From the NCBI GenBank assembly GCA_964363055.1, contig CAYIGN010000007.1, forward strand, positions 1-17,157: a stretch of 17,157 nucleotides of DNA. Reading direction: 5' to 3'. Shown here in pieces: positions 1 to 6,189 of the stretch. The DNA comes from CAYIGN01 sp964363055 (GTDB lineage Bacteria > Patescibacteriota > Minisyncoccia > Sungbacterales > HO2-52-23). Below the pieces are notes generated by a model that was given only the letters and a program-made list of their open reading frames with translations, had not been told where the DNA came from and did not search any database. A program made the translations under genes and the position numbers. Within the stretch, counting starts at the first letter, position 1; every line of letters starts with the position of its first letter.

Positions 1-21
1 TGGGTAAATATCACCCTTTTC

Positions 22-169
22 TGTCATTCCCGCCCCCGATCGCGGTCGAGGGTAAGCTTGTCCTCAACTTGATTGGGGACTCCAGCGGGAATCCAGTATT
101 GAAGCCGATCTTTACTTCCTGGATTCCCGATCACGCCTGTCCTCGCATAAGCGGGGATCGGGAATGACA
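22..169. repeat. Inverted-repeat element with TGTCATTCCCG termini
   Basis: The ends TGTCATTCCCG (22-32) and CGGGAATGACA (159-169) are a perfect 11-bp terminal inverted repeat. Inside are further GGGAATCCAG and CCTGGATTCCCG words in opposite orientations. The element at 2187-2318 shares the 17-base start TTTTCTGTCATTCCCGC and the CCTGGAT word, so both belong to one family. I see no clear target duplication. No coding potential. Repeats of this general look are common in bacterial intergenic DNA. Confidence 0.7.
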
Positions 170-191
170 CCAAACGCGTAAGTCCTACAAT
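164..191 (+). promoter_or_regulatory. Predicted sigma70-type promoter of the jag-like gene
   Basis: ATGACA (164-169), a 16-base spacer and TACAAT (186-191) each differ from the consensus boxes at one position. The -35 box is the right terminus of the inverted-repeat element at 22-169. The start site would fall near 198, leaving a leader of about 20 nt with no Shine-Dalgarno sequence. Confidence 0.5.
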
Positions 192-216
192 AATTGTAAT
201 TTATGTATTTTCATTG

Positions 217-675
217 ATGGATATGGAAGCAATCAAAAATGAAGTAAAAATCATGTTTGAGCGGATGGGCTTTGGCGAGGAAATCGAGGAGATCGAGACC
301 TTCCAGGGGGCGACCAGCCGTGTCGCGGTGCGTATGCGGGGCAATGCCCGGATGCTGATTGGAGAGCATGGCGCAAACCTCTTGGCGCTTGAACATTTGG
401 TGCGAAAGGCGCTCCAGAAAAAAATCGGGGAAGAAGAGCGCCATTTCACACTTGACATCAATGACTACCGGGTCCGGCGCCTGGAGGATCTGAAGCAGGA
501 CGTGAAGGCCGCGGCCAAAGAGGTGCGACTCTACAAAAGAGAGGTGCCGCTGCAGCCGATGTCTTCGTTTGAGCGCCGGATTGTACACCTACTCCTGGAC
601 GAGTATCCGGATATTACCACTGAATCAGTAGGAGAAGAGCCGGAGCGGAGAGTAGTGATTAAGCCCTACCCATAA
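217..675 (+). CDS. jag: KH-R3H domain RNA-binding protein (Jag/KhpB-like)
   Basis: A single-stranded nucleic-acid-binding protein of the Jag (SpoIIIJ-associated, KhpB/EloR) family, cytoplasmic, implicated in other bacteria in RNA binding and control of cell division or elongation. The sequence shows a KH-type GxxG loop (GEHG, about residues 49-52) followed by a helix rich in L and A, and a C-terminal R3H domain with the R-x3-H motif (RRIVH, about 120-124) ending in the typical 'RRVVIKPYP' strand. At about 152 residues it lacks the N-terminal Jag-N domain of longer homologues. An in-frame TTG lies at 214 and another ATG at 223; ATG at 217 is chosen because it is the first ATG after the predicted promoter. 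The usual partner gene yidC would lie, if anywhere, upstream of the window. Family call is firm; the cellular role is by homology. Confidence 0.9.
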   Translation: MDMEAIKNEVKIMFERMGFGEEIEEIETFQGATSRVAVRMRGNARMLIGEHGANLLALEHLVRKALQKKIGEEERHFTLDINDYRVRRLEDLKQDVKAAAKEVRLYKREVPLQPMSSFERRIVHLLLDEYPDITTESVGEEPERRVVIKPYP

Positions 676-680
676 GAAGC

Positions 681-766
681 TACGGGATACGAAATGGAAG
701 GGTACTAATATACGGAAGTTGGATTACTCTTCTTTTTCGTATATCCGTACAGAATCCGTATTCCGC
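681..766. repeat. TACGG-word inverted repeat between convergent genes
   Basis: TACGGGATAC (681-690) and ATATACGGA (708-716) on the left face CGTATATCCGTAC and ATCCGTATTCCG on the right (739-765), so the same words recur in opposite orientation and could fold as a hairpin. It fills almost the whole gap between the convergent jag-like and beta-propeller genes and could serve as a shared transcription end, although there is no clean terminator T-run except TTCTTTTT near 730-737. The same word appears inside the proline-rich gene at 8264-8325. Confidence 0.6.
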
Positions 767-770
767 AGCC

Positions 771-1955
771 CTATAATCTAAGTTTGAAACTCCAAAGCGT
801 CCCATCCGCCCTGTTCACAAAGAACAGGTATTTTTTGTCTTTAGTGAGGAGAAGGTTTTCCATATCAAAGTCCCCTTCGCCGAATATCTCTTCAGCGGCG
901 CTGTTTTTAATGTCGGTTTTTACGATCCGGTCAGATGTATGAAATTCGCCGGTGAGGTATTGGTCAGGCAGGAGAGGCGCGGCGGCGAGATTGCGCGGGG
1001 CCGCGCACCAGATTTCTTCTTCGCTTCCCCACGCGCACTTGTCGGCAAACGATGCGGCATCGAGGCGCTGTGTCCCCCGCCCCGCGGGATCATAGATTGT
1101 CAGGGTCAGGCGTCCCCCGCCCCGCGGTGTCGAAGAAAGCAGAACACGGGTTGCGGCGGGAGACCAAAGCGTCTGTAGGCCAAAGACCGGCCCCAGAACT
1201 TTTTGGAAGATGCCGGATGCGCGCGAATAGACAAAGACATACCCTTCGGCAAGTCCGGACGGAGGAGTAGCAAAGGCGATGCGATTGGCATCAACCCATT
1301 GGATCCGCGCGTCAAGCACCGGCGTTCTGAATATCGTGCGCGGGTTCTTCCCGGCCGCATCAGACACGACGAGCGCCAGCTCGTCATTTTCTTTTCTCGC
1401 GTATGCAAGGGATTTTCCGTCCGGCGACCACGCGGCACTTGTAATATCGGCGGGGAGGAGTGTAACCGAAGATGTGCCGATGTGGAGAAATCCGCGTACC
1501 GTATCAGAATCAAGATAAAATACCGCGGCGCGGTCGCGGGTGGGCGCCCAGACCGCGTCCATGAGGCCGATAATCGTCAGGTTGGAAAGTTTTTCCTGCT
1601 CGGCGCCGCGGAAGTCAGACGCCAGAAGATCCCCGCCGTCTTTTTTATAGAATAGGATTTTATTTTCCTCTTTATTGAGCGAGGGCGATATCACCGCAAA
1701 ATCAGTCAGCCGCACCAGTTTTTGCTCGGCAATGCTCGGAAGATCCGGCAAGGGCGGGATTCCCGGTGGCTGCTCGCCTCCGGGCATGCCCGGAGGCGCC
1801 CCAGCGATCGGCCGGCCGGTAATACCGGGCAATTCTTGCGGTGGTGGAGCCGCCGGCAAGACGAGGAACGAATACAGAATATAAACAAATACGCCGAGCG
1901 CCAGAAGCCCGAGTGCGGCGTAAGCGATCCATTTTCTCTGCGAAAGGCCGTACAT
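771..1955 (-). CDS. Membrane-anchored TolB/PD40-like beta-propeller protein
   Basis: Function unknown; the architecture is clear. Residues 8-33 form one hydrophobic membrane segment after a short basic N-terminus, residues 34-72 are a Pro/Gly-rich linker, and the rest (about 80-394) is a repeated beta fold. The WD40-like PD40 motif AAWSPDGKSLAYA is at about 174-186, with related blades such as AVWAPTRDRAAVFYL, TLWSPAATRVLLSS and LLLTKDKKYLFFVN. This places a beta-propeller on the outside of the membrane, a fold usually used for protein or ligand binding. It is on the same strand as the T4SS operon but about 600 bp beyond its end, separated by RNA and repeat elements, so it probably has its own promoter. 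ATG at 1955 gives a sensible N-in anchor. A surface role beside the T4SS is inferred from neighbourhood only. Confidence 0.8.
   Translation of the reverse strand: MYGLSQRKWIAYAALGLLALGVFVYILYSFLVLPAAPPPQELPGITGRPIAGAPPGMPGGEQPPGIPPLPDLPSIAEQKLVRLTDFAVISPSLNKEENKILFYKKDGGDLLASDFRGAEQEKLSNLTIIGLMDAVWAPTRDRAAVFYLDSDTVRGFLHIGTSSVTLLPADITSAAWSPDGKSLAYARKENDELALVVSDAAGKNPRTIFRTPVLDARIQWVDANRIAFATPPSGLAEGYVFVYSRASGIFQKVLGPVFGLQTLWSPAATRVLLSSTPRGGGRLTLTIYDPAGRGTQRLDAASFADKCAWGSEEEIWCAAPRNLAAAPLLPDQYLTGEFHTSDRIVKTDIKNSAAEEIFGEGDFDMENLLLTKDKKYLFFVNRADGTLWSFKLRL
1072..1127. repeat. Direct repeat GTCCCCCGCCCCGCGG, 40 bp apart, in the propeller gene
   Basis: The identical 16-base string occurs at 1072-1087 and 1112-1127. 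The 40-bp offset is not a multiple of three, so the two copies are read in different frames (PRGGGR and AGRGTQ regions of the propeller). This points to a local sequence duplication rather than protein-level repetition. Confidence 0.6.
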
Positions 1956-2011
1956 AGTTACTTTGTGCGGATAAGCAGGATACTGCTTGACAAATCGCGC
2001 GCGCTATAGTG

Positions 2012-2017
2012 AGTATA
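2012..2017 (-). promoter_or_regulatory. Possible -10 box for the beta-propeller gene
   Basis: TATACT on the minus strand would start transcription near 2005 and give a leader of about 50 nt before the ATG at 1955. No good -35 box is visible 16-18 bases upstream. The plus strand carries an overlapping TATAGT (2005-2010) preceded by TTGACA (1987-1992), but with only 12 bases between, too few for a normal promoter. The block reads TATA-GTGAG-TATA, so either strand could be used. Confidence 0.3.
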
Positions 2018-2024
2018 TCACGAT

Positions 2025-2082
2025 GAGGGGGCACGCCTAAGGCTCGTCCGAAGGATAATCCCCCTCTTATTTATTTCTTTTT
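2025..2082 (+). terminator. GC-rich stem with U-rich tail (terminator or small RNA)
   Basis: GAGGGGG (2025-2031) pairs with CCCCCTC (2060-2066) and is followed by the T-rich tract 2067-2082. Between the arms are two mini-stems, GCC-TAA-GGC and TCC-GAA-GGA. On the plus strand this resembles an intrinsic terminator with a branched loop. No plus-strand gene precedes it, so it may end a short RNA starting near 2017. Confidence 0.45.
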
Positions 2083-2142
2083 CCTAACTTGTATTCCAAC
2101 CAGTCAAGGTATTCGATCCGTGGCGCAAACCTCCGTAATTAT

Positions 2143-2163
2143 TTCTGAAGCCGGACTTCAGAA
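2143..2163. repeat. Perfect 8-bp hairpin
   Basis: TTCTGAAG (2143-2150) and CTTCAGAA (2156-2163) are exact reverse complements around CCGGA. Neither side has a T-run, so a terminator role is not supported. Confidence 0.5.
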
Positions 2164-2186
2164 GTTAACGTCCGGGTCGCACATTG

Positions 2187-2318
2187 GAGTTTGGTGAATA
2201 ATGCGATAATAAGGCGTTTTCTGTCATTCCCGCGGACGCGGGAATCCAGGATTTCTTCGTGAATGCAAAAACCTGGATCCTCGGGTCAAGCCCGAGGATG
2301 ACAATATTCACCAAACTC
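2187..2318. mobile_element. MITE-like 132-bp insertion with 6-bp target duplication
   Basis: The terminal inverted repeats GAGTTTGGTGAATA (2187-2200) and TATTCACCAAACTC (2305-2318) are exact 14-bp complements. They are flanked by the direct repeat ACATTG at 2181-2186 and 2319-2324, as expected of a target-site duplication. The interior carries TGTCATTCCCGC, GGGAATCCAGG, CCTGGATCC and GAGGATGACA words in inverted order, related to the element at 22-169. It encodes no protein, so any movement would need a transposase in trans. It sits 12 bp upstream of the -35 box of the small-RNA promoter. Confidence 0.8.
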
Positions 2319-2330
2319 ACATTGCAGCCC

Positions 2331-2358
2331 TTGACAATTTTTTTTAGGTTGCTATACT
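2331..2358 (+). promoter_or_regulatory. Strong sigma70-type promoter
   Basis: TTGACA (2331-2336, perfect) and TATACT (2353-2358) are separated by 16 bases that begin with a T-run. The start site is expected near 2365. It drives the small RNA that follows, since the next protein gene downstream lies on the opposite strand. Confidence 0.75.
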
Positions 2359-2364
2359 CATATT

Positions 2365-2453
2365 AATCACGATGGGAGGAGGTTTATGCGGTCATGTCCG
2401 CATCTAATTGCCTCCCGCATATCATTAAGAAGTCCTTGGTCGGGCTTCTTTTT
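2365..2453 (+). ncRNA. Candidate orphan small RNA, about 89 nt
   Basis: The transcript is bounded by the promoter at 2331-2358 and an intrinsic terminator at 2427-2453. It can fold into an outer stem GGGAGG (2374-2379)/CCTCCC (2411-2416) enclosing an inner hairpin ATGCGG (2386-2391)/CCGCAT (2398-2403) with loop TCATGT, followed by the terminator hairpin. The 5' arm contains GGAGGAGG (2375-2382), a strong Shine-Dalgarno-like string, and the 3' arm contains the matching CCTCC. An ATG at 2386 follows the GGAGGAGG by three bases and opens a 73-codon frame, but that frame runs through the terminator and has no recognisable product. I do not recognise the RNA as SRP RNA, 6S, tmRNA, tRNA or a known riboswitch. 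A short leader peptide is a possible alternative. Confidence 0.6.
2427..2453 (+). terminator. Intrinsic terminator of the small RNA
   Basis: AAGAAGTCC (2427-2435) pairs with GGGCTTCTT (2442-2450) around TTGGTC, with one G-U pair, and runs into TTCTTTTT. On the minus strand the same stem lies about 110 nt past the pilin stop codon and could weakly terminate the T4SS operon, though the T-run on that side is poor. The remaining gap 2454-2564 holds only a small hairpin (TGAAGT/ACTTCA, 2537-2551). Confidence 0.75.
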
Positions 2454-2564
2454 GGTATGCGAGCTTGCGGCGCAAAAGATTTACATTCTGGCTGTCTATA
2501 AAAGCGTAATTGTTCTCTCTTTGCCGCATAACCTATTGAAGTTCGACTTCATCAAAATCATACA

Positions 2565-3191
2565 TTATTTTATCAACGTACATATTTTCTGTGTACCGAT
2601 GGTATAGAAATCAGGCGGAATGCATGGGGGATTGGTTTGGAATGCGTAACACATGCCTACATCTGGTGTACCCGGATTTGGTATGAACTTGTAACCCGGG
2701 CTGCATTTATTTCCTTCGAGCGGTTGTGCGGGGCCTGGCGGTTTAAATTGTCCGGTTGGCTGGGTAGGAAATCCTCCAGGCGGAGGGGTGGTGGCGGATG
2801 GGGCGCTTAACCCAATAATCTCAATCGGCTTCAAGTTGACCTTTTTCAACAAATCCGGATTGATGATGTTGCGGATCAGCCAGGAGCTAAGGGCCTGTGC
2901 CAGTCCCCAAAGCGCGTTTCTGATACGCTCTTTTGCCGGGCCCGGGTCGCGGTCTCCGGCCAGCATATACTGCACTCCTCCGATCACGAGCATAATGAAT
3001 GCCGCGGTCGCGGCCATTGCCACGCCGAAGATATAGAGCTGGGCCAGAATATCGCCGATCTCCGCTCCTTCTTGAAGACCGAGGAATTCAAGGCCGGGCA
3101 CCAAGTTTTGCGCCGCGGCAGGGATGCCGGTATATAAGCCGATGAGAATGAGGACGATGAGTAAGAGGCGAAACATATAAATCTTTATCAT
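2565..3191 (-). CDS. T4SS pilin (VirB2/TrbC-like) with four-cysteine C-terminal tail
   Basis: Likely major pilin subunit of the T4SS, inserted in the membrane and assembled into an extracellular fibre. The 208-residue product has a signal peptide (hydrophobic 6-22, probable cleavage after IPAAA, residue 27) and two membrane helices (about 53-76 and 94-110) joined by a short charged loop with GDRDPGPAKERIRNA. Helix 2 ends in IRNIINPDLL, the hallmark of the Patescibacteria T4SS-pilin family. Unusually, a Pro/Gln/Gly linker (131-160) leads to an extra tail with four cysteines (163, 181, 190, 204), which suggests two disulfides outside the cell. The frame stays open up to 3350, but that extension overlaps the preceding gene and lacks a signal sequence; ATG at 3191 lies 7 nt after the upstream stop. 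It is the last gene of the operon. Confidence 0.85.
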   Translation of the reverse strand: MIKIYMFRLLLIVLILIGLYTGIPAAAQNLVPGLEFLGLQEGAEIGDILAQLYIFGVAMAATAAFIMLVIGGVQYMLAGDRDPGPAKERIRNALWGLAQALSSWLIRNIINPDLLKKVNLKPIEIIGLSAPSATTPPPGGFPTQPTGQFKPPGPAQPLEGNKCSPGYKFIPNPGTPDVGMCYAFQTNPPCIPPDFYTIGTQKICTLIK

Positions 3192-3198
3192 TCGGATT

Positions 3199-4203
3199 TT
3201 ATTGAAGTAGGAGCGTAAACCCCGCCGTTGCCGACGGCAGAAATGGGTTTGTGCTCCGCACCGTAATGCCGATCGGGACGCTCCCCGCGTTGCGGAGGTT
3301 GGTATCAATGGTAACAAGGGTTTGATCCCCCTGGGGGGCAGCGGCTTCACTGCCGTCTACGGTCCAGGCATAGGCGAGCGAAGGCGTCAACGCCGCCGGG
3401 AAGAAGAATGGCTCTGCGCGCACGTCAAACAATCCCCGGCGGGCGCTCGTTTCAAGGCCCGCTCTGCGGAAATCTATCCCGCCCAGCGGCGAAGACGGAT
3501 AGAGGACAACATAAGGAGCGGAGGTTTCGATGATTACCCTTCCCTCTTTGCGGATTCTGCGGTCAATGTCCTCCACAACGAGGTCTATTTGGTGTGAAGT
3601 GCCGATAAAGTCAGACGTGCGGAAGCGGAAGACCCGTTTCCCCGCGCCGACCAGGGCATTGCGGGTATTGTCAATGCTCCAGCGATAGATCAGGGATTCG
3701 GGGTCAAGCGCAGAGCCGTTGAGTACTATCTGCGGCACTGCGGCAACTGCGATTGTGGCGCTGGTCGTTGGCAGCGCTTTTCCGCGGTACCATTTGGGAG
3801 CTGACGTTTCTGCCATCCACGGGAGGGAGAGCTCGGACGGTATCACGGCCAGGGACGCATCTATGGTTTCCCCACCCTTACGCGATACGGCGACCGACAT
3901 CCGTATGGGTGTACCGAGGGTCGGGCCGGCCCGAAGGGTCAGCTGATGCTTGCCGATGCCGGAATTTTCCGGTTGGAGTTTTCCATCTATGGTCCATGTA
4001 AAGTAGGCGGTGTCTTTGTCGAAGGTTGGGGTAGAGGCCGTAGCGATGAATTCCTGGCCCGGTGCGGGAGAAGCGGGCGATGCGGTGAGGGAGAGCGGTG
4101 CTGGCAGAAGCTGCGCCCCCGCCGAATCAAAAATGAAAAACGAAAAATGAAAAACCAAAATGAAAAGCGTAAGAATTTTTAATTTTACATTGTCGTTTTT
4201 CAT
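3199..4203 (-). CDS. Secreted protein with three Ig/PKD-like domains
   Basis: Exported, extracellular beta-sandwich protein of unknown binding target. Residues 1-30 are a signal peptide ending in DSAGA before QLLP. Three similar domains follow. Each has a strand with the pattern [YF]-x-W-[ST]-[IV]-D: W70-TIDG, W175-SIDN and W280-TVDG, exactly 105 residues apart, which marks a tandem repeat of about 105 residues. There is no C-terminal anchor or LPxTG motif. It lies between the VirB4 ATPase (17 nt) and the pilin (7 nt) and so is made with the secretion machinery; a pilus-associated or adhesive role is inferred. The codons for residues 13-26 of the signal peptide are built from the TTTTTCATTTT word repeat described separately. 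No relation to VirB5 or another canonical T4SS subunit can be shown. Confidence 0.8.
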   Translation of the reverse strand: MKNDNVKLKILTLFILVFHFSFFIFDSAGAQLLPAPLSLTASPASPAPGQEFIATASTPTFDKDTAYFTWTIDGKLQPENSGIGKHQLTLRAGPTLGTPIRMSVAVSRKGGETIDASLAVIPSELSLPWMAETSAPKWYRGKALPTTSATIAVAAVPQIVLNGSALDPESLIYRWSIDNTRNALVGAGKRVFRFRTSDFIGTSHQIDLVVEDIDRRIRKEGRVIIETSAPYVVLYPSSPLGGIDFRRAGLETSARRGLFDVRAEPFFFPAALTPSLAYAWTVDGSEAAAPQGDQTLVTIDTNLRNAGSVPIGITVRSTNPFLPSATAGFTLLLQ

Positions 4204-4224
4204 TTTTAGTTTTCAGTTTTTCAT
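4128..4224. repeat. AATGAAAAAC word repeat in two inverted halves
   Basis: The left half (4128-4167) repeats AAATGAAAAACG-like words on the plus strand. The right half (4191-4224) carries the reverse complement, GTTTTTCATTTT-like words. The repeat spans the end of virB4, the 17-nt spacer, the start codon and the signal-peptide codons of the Ig protein. Confidence 0.65.
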
Positions 4225-6038
4225 TCTTGCCGCTTCGTATATTCGGCTTTAGCCTGCTTGATTAGCAGGAGCTGGGCCGGATCCGAGGTAATGATCTGGT
4301 CTTCAGTGTAGGAGGCGACAACTTTGATGGCCGCGTGTTTCAACCCGGCAAAAAAGATACCCTCTCCCCGGTCCGATTCCAGGAGCAGGAATTTCTCTTC
4401 CTCGGTGAGATTAAAGGTCTGCACCACCAGGTCAATCGTGGCCGGCGACTGTTTAAGAACTATTTGCAGGGACGAATTGGTGATGATCGGCTTGCCGTAG
4501 GGAGAGTTCAGAAAGTCGCCCACGTCCTGGGTGATGGTGGATAGGCCCAGATAGTATTTACGCGAGCGCTTGGCAATCCCAAAGAGGAACGAGGCGCCGT
4601 CTTCATGCTTCATCAGCCACCAGGCCTCGTCCACAATCAGGAGCCGTTTCTTCAGAGTGGTTCGTACCGCGTTCCAGATGTAGTGGAGGATCAGGAACAC
4701 CCCAATCGGGCGTAATTCGTCCTCCATATCGCGGATGGAAAATACCACCAGACGGCTATTGAGTTCAATGTTGGTTGGCTGGTTGATGAATCCGGACCAG
4801 GTGCCGGTGGTGTATTTTTTGAGGCGCATCGCAAGATTCTCCCCTCCGGCGGTGGATGCGAGCACGAGTTCCAAGTCCGAGAGGGTCGGAGGAGTAATCT
4901 TGGAAAAATCGGATTCGGGGGTGATGTCGCGCGAGGCGTATGTTTCTGTGATGGCTTGATCCAGAATCGCGTCTTCCTCCGGGGTGAGGCCGCCCAGCAT
5001 CAGGCGGAAAAGTCCGATTAAGTTCACAATGTTGGAGCGGAGCACATCGGCCGGCGATTCATCCTCGCGCGGCACCGGCAAATCAAAGGGGTTGATGTGG
5101 TTTTTTGAGGTAAGCGAGATATTGATGTAGGAACCGCCGACCGCCTGCGACAAGTATTCGTATTCCCGCTCCGGGTCAATGATTATTATGTCTGTCCCCC
5201 ACATCAGCGAGCGCAGGATTTCCAACTTGATCAAAAAACTTTTACCAGCGCCGGATGTCCCGAAAATTACCGCGTTGGCGTTGGGCAGGGAGAAGCGGTC
5301 AAACAAGATTAAGCTATTATTGTGGCGGTTGATGCCGTACAGGATCCCTTTGTTGGAGGTGAGGTCAAAGGAGATGAAAGGAAAGGTGGAGGAAACTGGA
5401 GAGGAGTTAAGATAGGTGTTGATTTCAAGTTTATCCGTATTCAAAGGCAGGGTGGTCTGAAACCCGGCGGATTGCTGGAACATGGCTGGTTTGGTATAGA
5501 CCAGGCGGGCTTCCAACAAGGACTTAATCTCGGTCTCGGTCTTGTTGAGCTCATCCTCTGACAGGCCGTAGATCGTGATGTAAAGACCGAAGAAAAAGAG
5601 ACGCTCTTGGGCCTGCTGCAGCTTGTCGCGGAGTTCCTCCAGGTCGCGATAGGCCGTGTCTAGAATCGGGTCGCGCACCAAGCCCTTTTCCTCGCGAATG
5701 GAGATTTGGGATTGGACTTGCGCGACTTTGCGCCGCAGGGTACGAAGAATCCCGGCGGTGTCCACCGGACTCACGTACATCGCAATGTCAAAAATCTTGT
5801 CGGTGTTGATGACCGGGCTGAACCAGTTGGTGTGAAGATAGCGCGGATAGGAGAAGACAAAAATGGTGCGCGCAAGTTTGGCCCCGAGCCGCACAAAAGT
5901 CGGCTTCACCTCCAAAGCCGAGGGAGTGAGGACGTCTTTCAAAGCGAGTTCCCCGGTGCGATAAATCTCCTCGGGGAAGACCGCGAGGATTTCTTCATCC
6001 GTGGTTTTCTTTTTTTTGAATAGGTCGCTAAGCGCCAT
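4221..6038 (-). CDS. virB4: VirB4-family T4SS ATPase
   Basis: Cytoplasmic, membrane-associated ATPase that powers assembly and substrate transfer in T4SS. The 605-residue product has an N-terminal domain (about 1-230) with basic and coiled-coil stretches, then the RecA-like motor. Walker A is GTSGAGKS (260-267), a conserved strand IIIIDPEREYE lies at 284-294, Walker B is LLIVDEAW (466-473, D470/E471), and the TITQDV sensor motif is at about 501-506. INPFDLP (315-321) is also typical of VirB4/TraC. The length is shorter than the roughly 800 residues of proteobacterial VirB4, which fits the separate TraC-like gene just upstream. ATG at 6038 is chosen; the frame is open another 47 codons to a TTG, but these are pure 9-bp repeat. 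Stop is TGA. Confidence 0.93.
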   Translation of the reverse strand: MALSDLFKKKKTTDEEILAVFPEEIYRTGELALKDVLTPSALEVKPTFVRLGAKLARTIFVFSYPRYLHTNWFSPVINTDKIFDIAMYVSPVDTAGILRTLRRKVAQVQSQISIREEKGLVRDPILDTAYRDLEELRDKLQQAQERLFFFGLYITIYGLSEDELNKTETEIKSLLEARLVYTKPAMFQQSAGFQTTLPLNTDKLEINTYLNSSPVSSTFPFISFDLTSNKGILYGINRHNNSLILFDRFSLPNANAVIFGTSGAGKSFLIKLEILRSLMWGTDIIIIDPEREYEYLSQAVGGSYINISLTSKNHINPFDLPVPREDESPADVLRSNIVNLIGLFRLMLGGLTPEEDAILDQAITETYASRDITPESDFSKITPPTLSDLELVLASTAGGENLAMRLKKYTTGTWSGFINQPTNIELNSRLVVFSIRDMEDELRPIGVFLILHYIWNAVRTTLKKRLLIVDEAWWLMKHEDGASFLFGIAKRSRKYYLGLSTITQDVGDFLNSPYGKPIITNSSLQIVLKQSPATIDLVVQTFNLTEEEKFLLLESDRGEGIFFAGLKHAAIKVVASYTEDQIITSDPAQLLLIKQAKAEYTKRQE

Positions 6039-6045
6039 AGATGTT

Positions 6046-6189
6046 GTTGGAATCGGTAGAAGCGTTTGAGTCGTTAAAGACGTTAGAATCGTGGTAAACG
6101 TTAGAGTCGTTCGAGATGTCTTGAACGTCTCTAACGTTTCTATCGGATCTAACGATTCTAACGACTCTGACGATTCCAACGACTTTAAC
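6046..6189. repeat. 9-bp repeat array: 8 direct plus 8 inverted units
   Basis: The segment parses without any indel into sixteen 9-mers. Units 1-8 (6046-6117) follow GTTAGAGTC on the plus strand, for example GTTGGAATC, GTTTGAGTC and GTTAGAATC. Units 9-16 (6118-6189) follow the reverse complement GACTCTAAC, for example GTCTCTAAC, GATTCTAAC and GATTCCAAC. The whole is a 144-bp imperfect hairpin. It fills the spacer between the TraC-like gene and virB4, and its last unit supplies the TAA stop of the TraC-like gene. Confidence 0.9.

Noticed and set aside
2386..2607. 73-codon plus-strand frame after GGAGGAGG
   Set aside because: It reads through the intrinsic terminator at 2427-2453, overlaps the pilin 3' end on the other strand and resembles no protein. 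Only a short leader peptide remains conceivable.
3192..3350. 53-codon extension of the pilin
   Set aside because: It overlaps the upstream Ig gene by about 150 bp and would hide the signal peptide; ATG 3191 fits the operon spacing.
5706..6023. Plus-strand frames inside virB4, virB6, the coiled-coil gene and uvrD
   Set aside because: They are antisense shadows of well-supported genes with no recognisable domains or promoters.
6039..6179. N-terminal extension of VirB4 in frame
   Set aside because: The 47 extra codons are entirely 9-bp repeat and start at TTG; the conserved-looking N-terminus is at 6038.
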